In this document: positions 13,201 through 24,400 of the stretch, piece after piece
Layout of the letters: each line of letters opens with the position of its first letter
Position numbering within the stretch: the stretch's first letter is position 1
Origin: Litoditis marina
Taxonomy: Eukaryota > Nematoda > Chromadorea > Rhabditida > Rhabditidae
Assembly (NCBI GenBank): GCA_964036275.1
Contig: OZ038437.1
Span: 550,001-614,000 of the forward strand
Direction: 5' to 3'
Length of the DNA: 64,000 bases
Program-made: the position numbers and the translations under genes
The notes under the pieces: model-generated
Database searches by the model: none
Seen by the model: the letters and a program-made list of their open reading frames with translations, nothing else
Told to the model about the DNA's origin: nothing

Positions 13201-16200
13201 TGTCTCCTTCTCTCTGTCTCTCTCCATGTCTCCTTCTCTCTGTCTCTCTCCATGTCTCCTTCTCTCTGTCTCTCTGTATGTCTCCTTCTCTCTGTCTCTC
13301 TCCATGTCTCCTTCTCTCTGTCTCTCTCCATGTCTCCTTCTCTCTGTCTCTCTCCATGTCTCCTTCTCTCTGTCTCTCTCCATGTCTCCTTCTCTCTCTC
13401 TCTCCATGTCTCCTTCTCTCTGTATCTCTGTGTTCATTTTCTCTGTCTCTCTCCATGTCTCCTTCTCTCTGTCTCTCTCCATGTCTCCTTCTCTCTCTCT
13501 CTCCATGTCTCCTTCTCTCTGTATCTCTGTGTTCATTTTCTCTGTCTCTCTCCATGTCTCCTTCTCTCTGTCTCTCTCCATGTCTCCTTCTCTCTGTCTC
13601 TCTCCATGTCTCCTTCTCTCTGTCTCTCTCCATGTCTCCTTCTCTCTGTCTCTCTGTATGTCTCCTTCTCTCTGTCTCTCTCCATGTCTCCTTCTCTCTT
13701 TCTCTCTCCATGTCTCCTTCTCTCTGTCTCTCTCCATGTCTCCTTCTCTCTGTCTCTCTGTATGTCTCCTTCTCTCTGTCTCTCTCCATGTCTCCTTCTC
13801 TCTGTCTCTCTCCATGTCTCCTTCTCTCTGTCTCTCTGTATGTCTTCTTCTCTCTGTCTCTCTGTATGTCTCCTTCTCTCTTTCTCTCTCCATGTCTCCT
13901 TCTCTCTGTCTCTCTGTATGTCTCCTTCTCTCTGTCTCTCTCCATGTCTCCTTCTCTCTGTCTCTCTCCATGTCTCCTTCTCTCTGTCTCTCTCCATGTC
14001 TCCTTCTCTCTGTCTCTCTGTGTTCATTTTCTCTGTCTCTCTCCATGTCTCCTTCTCTCTGTCTCTCTCCATGTCTCCTTCTCTCTCTCTCTCCATGTCT
14101 CCTTCTCTCTGTATCTCTGTGTTCATTTTCTCTGTCTCTCTCCATGTCTCCTTCTCTCTGTCTCTCTCCATGTCTCCTTCTCTCTGTCTCTCTCCATGTC
14201 TCCTTCTCTCTGTCTCTCTCCATGTCTCCTTCTCTCTGTCTCTCTGTATGTCTCCTTCTCTCTGTCTCTCTCCATGTCTCCTTCTCTCTGTCTCTCTCCA
14301 TGTCTCCTTCTCTCTGTCTCTCTCCATGTCTCCTTCTCTCTGTCTCTCTCCATGTCTCCTTCTCTCTCTCTCTCTCCATGTCTCCTTCTCTCTGTATCTC
14401 TGTGTTCATTTTCTCTGTCTCTCTCCATGTCTCCTTCTCTCTGTCTCTCTCCATGTCTCCTTCTCTCTGTCTCTCTCCATGTCTCCTTCTCTCTGTCTCT
14501 CTGTATGTCTCCTTCTCTCTGTCTCTCTCCATGTCTCCTTCTCTCTGTCTCTCTGTATGTCTCCTTCTCTCTGTCTCTCTGTATGTCTCCTTCTCTCTGT
14601 CTCTCTGTATGTCTCCTTCTCTCTTTCTCTCTCCATGTCTCCTTCTCTCTGTCTCTCTCCATGTCTCCTTCTCTCTGTCTCTCTGTATGTCTCCTTCTCT
14701 CTGTCTCTCTGTATGTCTCCTTCTCTCTTTCTCTCTCCATGTCTCCTTCTCTCTGTCTCTCTCCATGTCTCCTTCTCTCTGTCTCTCTGTATGTCTCCTT
14801 CTCTCTGTCTCTCTCCATGTCTCCTTCTCTCTGTCTCTCTGTATGTCTCCTTCTCTCTGTCTCTCTGTATGTCTCCTTCTCTCTGTCTCTCTGTATGTCT
14901 CCTTCTCTCTTTCTCTCTCCATGTCTCCTTCTCTCTGTCTCTCTCCATGTCTCCTTCTCTCTGTCTCTCTGTATGTCTCCTTCTCTCTGTCTCTCTCCAT
15001 GTCTCCTTCTCTCTGTCTCTCTCTATGTCTCCTTCTCTCTGTCTCTCTCCATGTCTCTTTCTCTCTGTCTCTCTCCATGTCTCCTTCTCTCTGTCTCTCT
15101 CCATGTCTCCTTCTCTCTGTCTCTCTCCATGTCTCCTTCTCTCTGTCTCTCTCCATGTCTCCTTCTCTCTGTCTCTCTCCATGTCTCCTTCTCTCTGTCT
15201 CTCTCCATGTCTCCTTCTCTCTGTCTCTCTCCATGTCTCCTTCTCTCTGTCTCTCTCCATGTCTCCTTCTCTCTGTCTCTCTCCATGTCTCCTTCTCTCT
15301 GTCTCTCTCCATGTCTCCTTCTCTCTGTCTCTCTCCATGTCTCCTTCTCTCTGTCTCTCTGTATGTTTCCTTCTCTCTGTCTCTCTCCATGTCTCCTTCT
15401 CTCTGTCTCTCTCCATGTCTCCTTCTCTCTGTCTCTCTCCATGTCTCCTTCTCTCTGTCTCTCTCCATGTCTCCTTCTCTCTCTCTCTCTCCATGTCTCC
15501 TTCTCTCTGTATCTCTGTGTTCATTTTCTCTGTCTCTCTCCATGTCTCCTTCTCTCTGTCTCTCTCCATGTCTCCTTCTCTCTGTCTCTCTCCATGTCTC
15601 CTTCTCTCTGTCTCTCTCCATGTCTCCTTCTCTCTGTCTCTCTGTAGGTCTCATTCTCTCTGTCTCTCTCCATGTCTCCTTCTCTCTCTCTCTCTCCATG
15701 TCTCCTTCTCTCTGTATCTCTGTGTTCATTTTCTCTGTCTCTCTCCATGTCTCCTTCTCTCTGTCTCTCTCCATGTCTCCTTCTCTCTGTCTCTCTCCAT
15801 GTCTCCTTCTCTCTGTCTCTCTGTATGTCTCCTTCTCTCTGTCTCTCTGTATGTCTCCTTCTCTCTGTCTCTCTCCATGTCTCCTTCTCTCTGTCTCTCT
15901 CCATGTCTCCTTCTCTCTGTCTCTCTGTATGTCTCCTTCTCTCTGTCTCTCTGTATGTTTCCTTCTCTCTGTCTCTCTGTATGTCTCCTTCTCTCTGTCT
16001 CTCTGTATGTCTCCTTCTCTCTGTCTCTCTGTATGTCTCCTTCTCTCTGTCTCTCTGTATGTCTCCTTCTCTCTGTCTCTCTGTATGTCTCCTTCTCTCT
16101 GTCTCTCTGTATGTCTCCTTCTCTCTGTCTCTCTCCATGTCTCCTTCTCTCTGTATGTCTCCTTCTCTCTGTCTCTCTGTATGTTTCCTTCTCTCTGTCT

Positions 16201-19200
16201 CTCTCCATGTCTCCTTCTCTCTGTCTCTCTGTATGTCTCCTTCTCTCTGTCTCTCTCCATGTCTCCTTCTCTCTGTCTCTCTGTATGTCTCCTTCTCTCT
16301 GTCTCTCTGTATGTCTCCTTCTCTCTGTCTCTCTCCATGTCTCCTTCTCTCTGTCTCTCTCCATGTCTCCTTCTCTCTGTCTCTCTCCATGTCTCCTTCT
16401 CTCTGTCTCTCTCCATGTCTCCTTCTCTCTGTCTCTCTCCATGTCTCCTTCTCTCTGTCTCTCTCCATGTCTCCTTCTCTCTGTCTCTCTGTATGTTTCC
16501 TTCTCTCTGTCTCTCTCCATGTCTCCTTCTCTCTGTCTCTCTGTATGTTTCCTTCTCTCTGTCTCTCTCCATGTCTCCTTCTCTCTGTCTCTCTCCATGT
16601 CTCCTTCTCTCTGTCTCTCTCCATGTCTCCTTCTCTCTGTCTCTCTCCATGTCTCCTTCTCTCTGTCTCTCTGTATGTCTCCTTCTCTCTGTCTCTCTCC
16701 ATGTCTCCTTCTCTCTGTCTCTCTCCATGTCTCCTTCTCTCTGTCTCTCTCCATGTCTCCTTCTCTCTGTCTCTCTCCATGTCTCCTTCTCTCTCTCTCT
16801 CCATGTCTCCTTCTCTCTGTATCTCTGTGTTCATTTTCTCTGTCTCTCTCCATGTCTCCTTCTCTCTGTCTCTCTCCATGTCTCCTTCTCTCTCTCTCTC
16901 CATGTCTCCTTCTCTCTGTATCTCTGTGTTCATTTTCTCTGTCTCTCTCCATGTCTCCTTCTCTCTGTCTCTCTCCATGTCTCCTTCTCTCTGTCTCTCT
17001 CCATGTCTCCTTCTCTCTGTCTCTCTCCATGTCTCCTTCTCTCTGTCTCTCTGTATGTCTCCTTCTCTCTGTCTCTCTCCATGTCTCCTTCTCTCTTTCT
17101 CTCTCCATGTCTCCTTCTCTCTGTCTCTCTCCATGTCTCCTTCTCTCTGTCTCTCTGTATGTCTCCTTCTCTCTGTCTCTCTCCATGTCTCCTTCTCTCT
17201 GTCTCTCTCCATGTCTCCTTCTCTCTGTCTCTCTGTATGTCTTCTTCTCTCTGTCTCTCTGTATGTCTCCTTCTCTCTTTCTCTCTCCATGTCTCCTTCT
17301 CTCTGTCTCTCTGTATGTCTCCTTCTCTCTGTCTCTCTCCATGTCTCCTTCTCTCTGTCTCTCTCCATGTCTCCTTCTCTCTGTCTCTCTCCATGTCTCC
17401 TTCTCTCTGTCTCTCTGTGTTCATTTTCTCTGTCTCTCTCCATGTCTCCTTCTCTCTGTCTCTCTCCATGTCTCCTTCTCTCTCTCTCTCCATGTCTCCT
17501 TCTCTCTGTATCTCTGTGTTCATTTTCTCTGTCTCTCTCCATGTCTCCTTCTCTCTGTCTCTCTCCATGTCTCCTTCTCTCTGTCTCTCTCCATGTCTCC
17601 TTCTCTCTGTCTCTCTCCATGTCTCCTTCTCTCTGTCTCTCTGTATGTCTCCTTCTCTCTGTCTCTCTCCATGTCTCCTTCTCTCTGTCTCTCTCCATGT
17701 CTCCTTCTCTCTGTCTCTCTGTATGTCTTCTTCTCTCTGTCTCTCTGTATGTCTCCTTCTCTCTTTCTCTCTCCATGTCTCCTTCTCTCTGTCTCTCTGT
17801 ATGTCTCCTTCTCTCTGTCTCTCTCCATGTCTCCTTCTCTCTGTCTCTCTCCATGTCTCCTTCTCTCTGTCTCTCTCCATGTCTCCTTCTCTCTCTCTCT
17901 CTCCATGTCTCCTTCTCTCTGTATCTCTGTGTTCATTTTCTCTGTATCTCTGTGTTCATTTTCTCTGTGTTAGTAAGTTTCTCGGTTTCTCTCTTACTTT
18001 CCATGTTTCTATCGCTATGATCTCTTCATGATCTCCTCAAATGTGAATTTTTATTTAATTTCGTTTTATATTTTTTCGTCAATTATGTATTTGTCTGTTT
18101 CAGGGAACTGCCCACCTACGAACCATTTTACAGTAAGGAGATGCGAGCTGAAACTGAAAAAGACCAGTAAGCTTTTTTTCTATTGTTCTCTCTTCTCTTC
18201 TCTTCATTTCGATTGCTCACCCTCTTTCCCTCTCTGCCGCACTTCCCTACTATCTCTCTCTTTTCTCTCCCTTCCTCTCCCCCCCCCCCTCTCTCTAATT
18301 CCAATCCTTCCAGAACCGACCACCTCCTCCCAGACAGCCATTTGCCTTCCTACGAAATTAACGGAAAATGTTGCAACAAAGTTTACCTGACCGAGGGTTA
18401 TGCCATGACGTGGGTTTAAATATTTTTTCAAGATTTTTATAAATAACTTGTTCACAACCCTAAATCATTGAATTATTCTTTCAGTTTCATTTTCCCAAAA
18501 GTTACCATTTTCCCAAAAGTTCAAATAAGTGAAGGTCATTTTTGAAGTCAATAGGGAATAAGATTCATAGTTAGCTAGAATAGTAAGTTGTGGATAACTC
18601 AAAATCTTAATACCTTCGTTTCTCGAGAACTTTTTCGTTGTAACTTTACTGACGAAAAAAAACTTTGCAGCATCCCCAAGTCGCTCAAGGGCCCCAGCTA
18701 CAAACTTTATCAGGTAATTTAGAGGTTGTTGTCTTGATTGCAATTCTCTTTGCTCTCTCTTTTCTTACTTCTTTTTCTTTTCATTTTCTCTTTCAGCTTT
18801 CGCCCTCTATTTTTTTGCTCTCTCTATCTTTCTTTGTCTCCCTTGCCCCTCTCTTTACATTCAGTTTTTAGAACCAATTAAACTGTTTATTTTATATTTG
18901 TAGGTCAAACAAATTGGCAATGGCAAAAGACTTTCGGTGCGCATTGAACAGACAAAGGCTTCCAAGACCATATGCAAGTGGTTCGTGTTTTATACTAGAA
19001 GTAAATTGAATAGTCATGTGAAGTTAGCATTCTACTGAGGCATCTTGCACTTTGACATGTGTCTAACATGTTTCACGTGACTATGCAATTGACTAACAAT
19101 ATATCTTTGTTGTTATTCATTGATAAAGCTAGATTATTTTAATAGATCAGATGAATAGCTAATTCGTATTTGTTGACAACTACAATCGCGTACCTTTGTC

Positions 19201-20845
19201 TACTGATATTTCAAATATTGATAAGTAAGTAGTTAAGTAGTCAAATCAGGTTTTCAAAGTAACTGGCAAAATTTTGTGTAGTTTGACATTTAACAATAAA
19301 ACTCGATCAAACTACAAATACAGCGGGATAGGGCGAAACACGTCGTATACTAGAGGTCATGACATGCGGAAACGTTCAAAGAATCAAAGCCAGGGTTGAA
19401 AAGTCCACATACAGTACCCAGAATAGTGGGTAAATGAACACTTTAACATATTATTTCGATAATTCAAGTTTTGCTCGAAAAAGTCGAACCCCCCATGGAT
19501 GATAATAATATTGTATGACTAATTTGACTAATATTGTAGTAATATTGTAGTAACTCAATATAAGAATTATTTGTATTTTCATAAATGTGCTCTAATTTCA
19601 GGGTTCGTGTCTGCTTCGGAGACAAGAACGGCGCCCCAAAATGCGAGGGAAACAAACAGAGTCTGGAGCTAATCTTCCAACACGGAATCTACATTCCCAC
19701 CGAATCTGGTTGGTAATATGTTTAGTTATTGTACAACTTTAGTTCTCTGTTTAGGGAAATCAGTAGTTAGTAGTAGAGAGTATGTAGTGTGGATTAGTTT
19801 ATGAAGAGTCTTTCAACAAATTTCGGTGTATAATTTGTCTAGCTGATGAAAGGAAGTTTCAGAATCCTCGAAATATCTTACCCATTCAGCAATTGATGAA
19901 ACTAAACTAATTGATTTAATAATTAGTAAGACAGTAAGTAAAATTTGTAAAAATGTGAATGTTCAGACAAGGCTCGTGCATTCGGTGTGGACCCGTCTAC
20001 TATCACTACGATGCGTCTGCGATTTTCCCAGGAAAACGACAAAGTTAAAGTATGCATATAGACCTTTTTATTCCTATCTATGCTACAGTACAGTATACTA
20101 GAGATCCCACACAGTAGTACTACATGACTACAGTACATTACAGTTAGTCCAGCACCACGGTTCCTACACAGTAAATGTGGTATCCAGATCAAAATACAAC
20201 CAATAGAATAGAATAGAATAGATTTATTCGTGATTTAACACGTGACTTCCACATAGTATGTGGCACTCCAAAAACGAAACCAAGACGTAGCCGTAGTTCT
20301 ATTTTCACTGTCCATTGGAGTAGCAGATAATCATTCAAATATTTTGGGTCAAACAAACTATAACCAAGGTCAAAGTGCAACTAAGATCTATTCCCTTGCC
20401 CCATGCTCGACTTTTTCCGCAATAAGCTTATTATTATTATTATCATTATATTTCAGGGTATGTTCTTCGAGTATGCCTTCGAGAGTGGAGCCCCCCTGAT
20501 CGAGGACTACATGGCCATGGAAGAGTTCAAACTGGATCATATATTCCTGGCCGCGGACAAGGAGTGCGAGATCGGACTGTTCAGTGTAAGTTCCATTCCA
20601 TTTCCAATTAGAATTCCAATTAGAAATCGTACACTCTGTAATTGCACGTTTCCGAGTTCTGTGTTAACCATGTTTCACGTGACTGTGCGTGACTTACAAA
20701 CAGTCTACTAGTTGCTTCACTCTTTAGTTATCTACGGTTAAGCTACTAACCTAGTAACCACCAGATTTGGTCTCTCAATAGACTGCGTGGTTTGTGTTTG
20801 TAGTTTAAGCTTGTATGGAGATTAAACTACATGTGGTCATTCCCT

Positions 20846-20926
<81 letters not shown>

Positions 20927-21237
20927 ACAAAATTGGGCTGTTCAGTGTCAGTACTTTACTGTATATTAGTTTGTAGCTGTAGTTTGATCACACTTCTTGA
21001 ACATCGGCTGAAATATCGCGGGATCAAACTATAGACAGCGGTCAAGACAGTATAGTTTGTTTCACCAAGCAAACTACATCAACGTATCATTCACTCATTA
21101 TCTCAACACTTTGTTTTGGGGCTCAAACAACCCTTATACTATTATTGCAGGACATGGGTGTGCCCATCGCGGGTTATTCCTTGAGCAATGTTCAAGCTTT
21201 GACGGTTGCCAACTGCGATTGCCTTCAGCCAAAATAG
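1274..21237 (+). CDS. Secreted cysteine-containing protein, 15 exons, family not recognised
   Basis: Exons: 1274-1336, 2188-2258, 2578-2790, 3182-3303, 3570-3649, 4192-4286, 4975-5049, 18104-18166, 18314-18409, 18671-18713, 18904-18977, 19602-19708, 19967-20049, 20457-20585, 21151-21237. All splice phases agree and give 466 aa. Residues 1-19 form a signal peptide (MKFLLLVFLSFFVS, then a Ser-Leu-Gly-Ser cleavage region). There is no other membrane segment. I count 14 cysteines in the mature part, including a CC pair and a C-terminal CDC, and N-glycosylation sites NFT and NVT, so an extracellular or lumenal disulphide-bonded protein is likely. The two halves look distantly alike: VLKGKKDFNG..ELEFN..CGARIGVS resembles KVKGMFFEY..MEEFK..CEIGLFS, which suggests a duplicated beta-rich domain (weak, by eye). 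Intron 7 is 13,054 bp against roughly 0.1-1 kb for the others. Function unknown. Confidence 0.85.
1468..1591. mobile_element. TTAA-flanked MITE, copy 1
   Basis: A 124-bp element with TTAA at both ends and long terminal inverted repeats starting AGAAGGACGATTATGTGG. It lies in intron 1 of the secreted-protein gene. The inner part repeats the inverted structure (TCAATTGCAG / CTGCAAT). TTAA duplications are typical of piggyBac-type transposons, so this is probably a non-autonomous derivative. The family assignment is inferred. Confidence 0.75.
3924..4047. mobile_element. TTAA-flanked MITE, copy 2
   Basis: Same element as at 1468-1591, also 124 bp and in the same orientation, in intron 5 of the same gene. 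It is flanked by TTAA at 3924-3927 and 4044-4047. The two copies differ at only a modest number of bases, mostly in the loop, so both inserted fairly recently. Confidence 0.8.
5460..17965 (+). repeat. Giant 26-bp pyrimidine-rich minisatellite inside intron 7
   Basis: About 480 tandem copies of a 26-bp unit made of CT dinucleotide runs with a variable centre, CCATG or GTATG, followed by TCTCCTT. A few 24- or 28-bp units and recurrent variants (GTGTTCATTTTC, GTAGGTCTCATTC) mark sub-blocks. It is flanked on the left by degenerate CT-rich DNA from about 5,060. The unit has no stop codon in any of the three forward or three reverse frames, so reading frames of up to 3,365 codons appear on plus (Ser/Leu/Cys-rich) and of up to 1,646 codons on minus (Arg/Glu-rich). 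These have a 26-residue period and are not genes. The array lies wholly between coding exons 7 and 8 of the secreted-protein gene. Confidence 0.97.
10738..17531 (+). repeat. Tandem 3,397-bp higher-order duplication within the minisatellite
   Basis: Reading frames with the same length and apparently the same translation recur at exactly 3,397 bp spacing: 11009-12172 and 14406-15569, 11626-12045 and 15023-15442, 12329-13945 and 15726-17342 (minus strand). The stop-creating TAG variants at about 12,248 and 15,645 have the same spacing. The two blocks are therefore about 10,738-14,134 and 14,135-17,531, near-identical and adjacent. The limits are estimates from where the variant pattern stops matching. 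Confidence 0.8.
20201..20275 (-). mobile_element. Retroposon 3' end with (ATTCT)n tail, copy 1
   Basis: Read on the minus strand: GGAGTGCCACATA, a short hairpin, GTGGAAGTCACGTGTTAAAT, then ATAAATCTATTC and repeats of TATTC. A closely similar sequence lies on the plus strand at 24,019-24,090. A hairpin followed by a short-repeat tail is typical of the 3' ends of CR1/L2-like LINEs and the SINEs that use them. The body of the element is not recognisable here. It lies in intron 13 of the secreted-protein gene. Confidence 0.5.
20849..20922. repeat. (AT)n microsatellite
   Basis: About 36 uninterrupted AT dinucleotides in intron 14 of the secreted-protein gene. Likely polymorphic. Confidence 0.98.
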
Positions 21238-21242
21238 CATTG

Positions 21243-21248
21243 AATAAA
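21243..21248 (+). terminator. Poly(A) signal AATAAA of the secreted-protein gene
   Basis: A canonical AATAAA begins 6 bp after the TAG stop (21235-21237), implying a 3' UTR of only a few tens of bases. The DHODH stop codon, on the opposite strand, is about 240 bp further on, so the two genes are tightly convergent. Confidence 0.65.
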
Positions 21249-21489
21249 AATTCATTTCATCTTTTGTTTCAAATAATGACAAATTAACAATTAAAACAAT
21301 GAAACATGACCGGGTGAAACTCCTACCACAAAACAAAGTACCCTCAACTTCTGGTTGCGTATTAGATATGAACAGTACCCTAAACACTAAAACTAATGTA
21401 ATTAATGAACGAACTCTTTACGAAATTTCTGCAATAAGGAAAAAGAAATAACAAAGAAATCTAAGAAATGGAAAATATAATTCTTTCGT

Positions 21490-24400
21490 TTACTGCGATT
21501 TGTGGTCCACTCCAACAGCCTCGCTGACATTGGTGAATCCATCTTTTCGCAAGCATTCTACCAGTTCTCGTTTGACCTGAATACGAATGATATCATCAAG
21601 CTAACTGAGAATCAACAAACATTAGTAAAAAGTGGGGGAACCAACAAATGTGTGAGTTGTGTTTGGTTTGACCTCGATATCAGCAAAAAGTGAACGATAC
21701 GAATTGCTGTGATACTGTAGCAGAAGTATTCTGCAAAAATAGAATAATACAAATGTTGCACAATGGTTCACGAAGCCCGCATGATATTTCAGAAATTGCC
21801 GAAGGGTAATTTCATGTGTACTTTGACGACATGCGTGCGTTGTGAACCATTGTGCAACATTTGTATTGTTCTATTTTTGCAGAATACTTCTGCTACAGTA
21901 TCACAGCAATTCGTATCGTTCACTTTTTGCTGATATCGAGGTCAAACCAAACACAACTCACACATTTGTTGGTTCCCCCACTTTTTACTAATTTCATCTA
22001 TTTTTGCTAGTTGTACTCCTACAACTTCCTATGTTGCCTATTCACAGAGTGGATCTTGTGAACTCAATATATTATTATGGAAATCTTAGTTTTGTGTGTT
22101 CACGAAGCCAAATGCAGACCATAAAATTGCTGGTGCTGTAATATAACGCTTTTTTAACGCTAGTTACTGGCTCTGTGACTATCAACAACTGAACGAAAAC
22201 GCTAAACGTTCCGATTGACATGTACACCGCTTTTAGCGGCGATAAGCGAACGGGATTGGCGCCATTGAGCAATCTACAATTAGAGACACCAAATCACTTA
22301 CAATATAGCCATTATTCTACAATTAGAGACACCAAATCACTTACAATATAGCCATGAAAAACTTTCATGTTGAAACTTTCTTGTTTTTCGTTCCAGCGCC
22401 AATTGGCACACATGTCTGGCGCCAGAACAAAACGAAATTTTCTAGGTTTTTGAGCTACCAGTATACACTACATGTGTCAATTACTGAATGGAGCAATATT
22501 CAAACTATTCAATTGTCAGTTCGTGTGTTTTGTTTTGGCGCCATTTGGCGTCTGTTCCGAGCCAGAAGATAAAATTCGGTTTTGAATTTGTAGATCTATA
22601 TTTCACATTGGAATATTCAATATCTGTTAACTTGAAACAGTTTGATAGACGATAACTGATATTTTTCCAACTTTGGCGCCAATTGGCGCCAGCGCACAAT
22701 GCCAACAGAACTTTTTTTGATTTTCAGATTGAGCATCTTACTTGCCATGTGATAGTTATTTAGTGTACCGAATTTCAGACGATTCCATTGACGCTGTCGT
22801 GAGTTTGGGTTTTGGCGCCATCTGGCGCCTGGTTCGAGCGCCAGAAGAAAAATTTCAGTTTTGGAAAAAGACTTTCACACTTTTTACCAAATTATTCAAT
22901 TTCTATTAGTGTTCAACATTTTAGTTGATGATAAATAGTGTTTTGCCGTTTTTGGCGCCTATTGGCGCCAGCGCCGGGCGCCAATGATAATGTATTCATC
23001 TCATATTTGGCGCGACGGGCTAACTTCTGCATTATAACTCATGTTCCAAATTTCAGCTAAATCGGTTCGGTAGTTTTTGCAATAGTGGTTTTTGGCGCCT
23101 ATTGGCGCCCGCGCTCGGCGCCAATGAAGAGCTATACATCTCATATTTGGCGCGACATGCTAAATTTTGCATTGGAACTCATGTTTCAAATTTCAGCTAA
23201 ATCGGTTCGATAGTTTTTCCAATAGTCGTTTTTGGCGCCTATTGGCGCCCGCGCCCGGCGCCAGAGATTACATATACATTTCATACTTGGCGCGACGAGC
23301 CAACTTTTGCCATAGAACAGATGTTCCAAATTTCAGCCAAATTGGTTCAGTAGTTTTTCCACTACGATGCGGACAGAATTCCGTGAGGGACGAGGGAGGA
23401 GGGACGAGGGACGAGTGACGAGGGACGAATTACGGCGGAACTTTTCAACAACGACACGGAACCATAACTCAGGCGAAAATAATCCGATTTGGCTGAAATT
23501 TTCACACAATGTTCAATTCGTGATTCTCTAACGTTCTCTCCTTTTAGTTTTCGAAAAAAGAATATGTTTGAAGATTTTTGGTAATTAAAAGGAAAAAACG
23601 AGTCCGCAATGGCCAAACCAAAGACAACTCACGCAGAGCGCTTCGCGCGATTAAACCAAAATCGGTTGTCTTTGTCTTGAAGTATTGAGCTCATCCGTAT
23701 CAGAGTGAGCTTGGAATTTGTGTTTTTTATTCGTGACTCTTAAGTGTTTAGAGCTGTCTGTTGATGATATTATCATGATAATTCCAATTTATATCCCGGT
23801 TTTGATATAGTCCCAACGAAACCTAGCGTCACAAAATCATCTCTACAATAATATAATAAGATACTCCCGAAAGTGTTTCATAATAATTACGTCACTACAA
23901 AAACAGGTACAATCACCGTTCAATCGTACTACACTGCTAATTGCATCCATCTATAACTACAAGCGCATAACAGGGATACCATTCTTTCCATCTATTTTTT
24001 CCTTCTTTTATCCAACAATTGGAGTGCCACATTTCAAAATGTGGAAAGTCACATGTTGAATAAATCTATTCTATTCTATTCTATTGATTTAACACGTGGA
24101 AGTCACGTATTAAATTACGAATGAATCTATTCTATTTTATAAATAAGTACGTTACCGGAGTCCAGCCTACCTTTCCAATCACGGGAAATCCGTCGTATAC
24201 GAGAGCCGAGTATAGTTGAACGAGCGAGGCGCCGGCTCGAATCTTCTCATAGGCATCCGCCCCGGTAGATACTCCGCCACAGCCAATGATGGACACACTG
24301 CCCTTGGTCAGTCTGGAAGGGAGGGTGGTCAAACTACAAACTACACATAGGTATTGATTGACCTGCTTCGGAAACAGCTAACTAGAAGCAGATCTTCATT

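Noticed and set aside
7876..17973. Open frame of 3,365 codons on plus, and similar long frames on both strands
   Set aside because: Pure translation of the 26-bp minisatellite, lying between coding exons of a spliced gene; all six frames are open and of low complexity.
21502..21693. Plus-strand frame over the last DHODH exon and left foldback arm
   Set aside because: Antisense shadow: the minus strand encodes the conserved DHODH C-terminus here.
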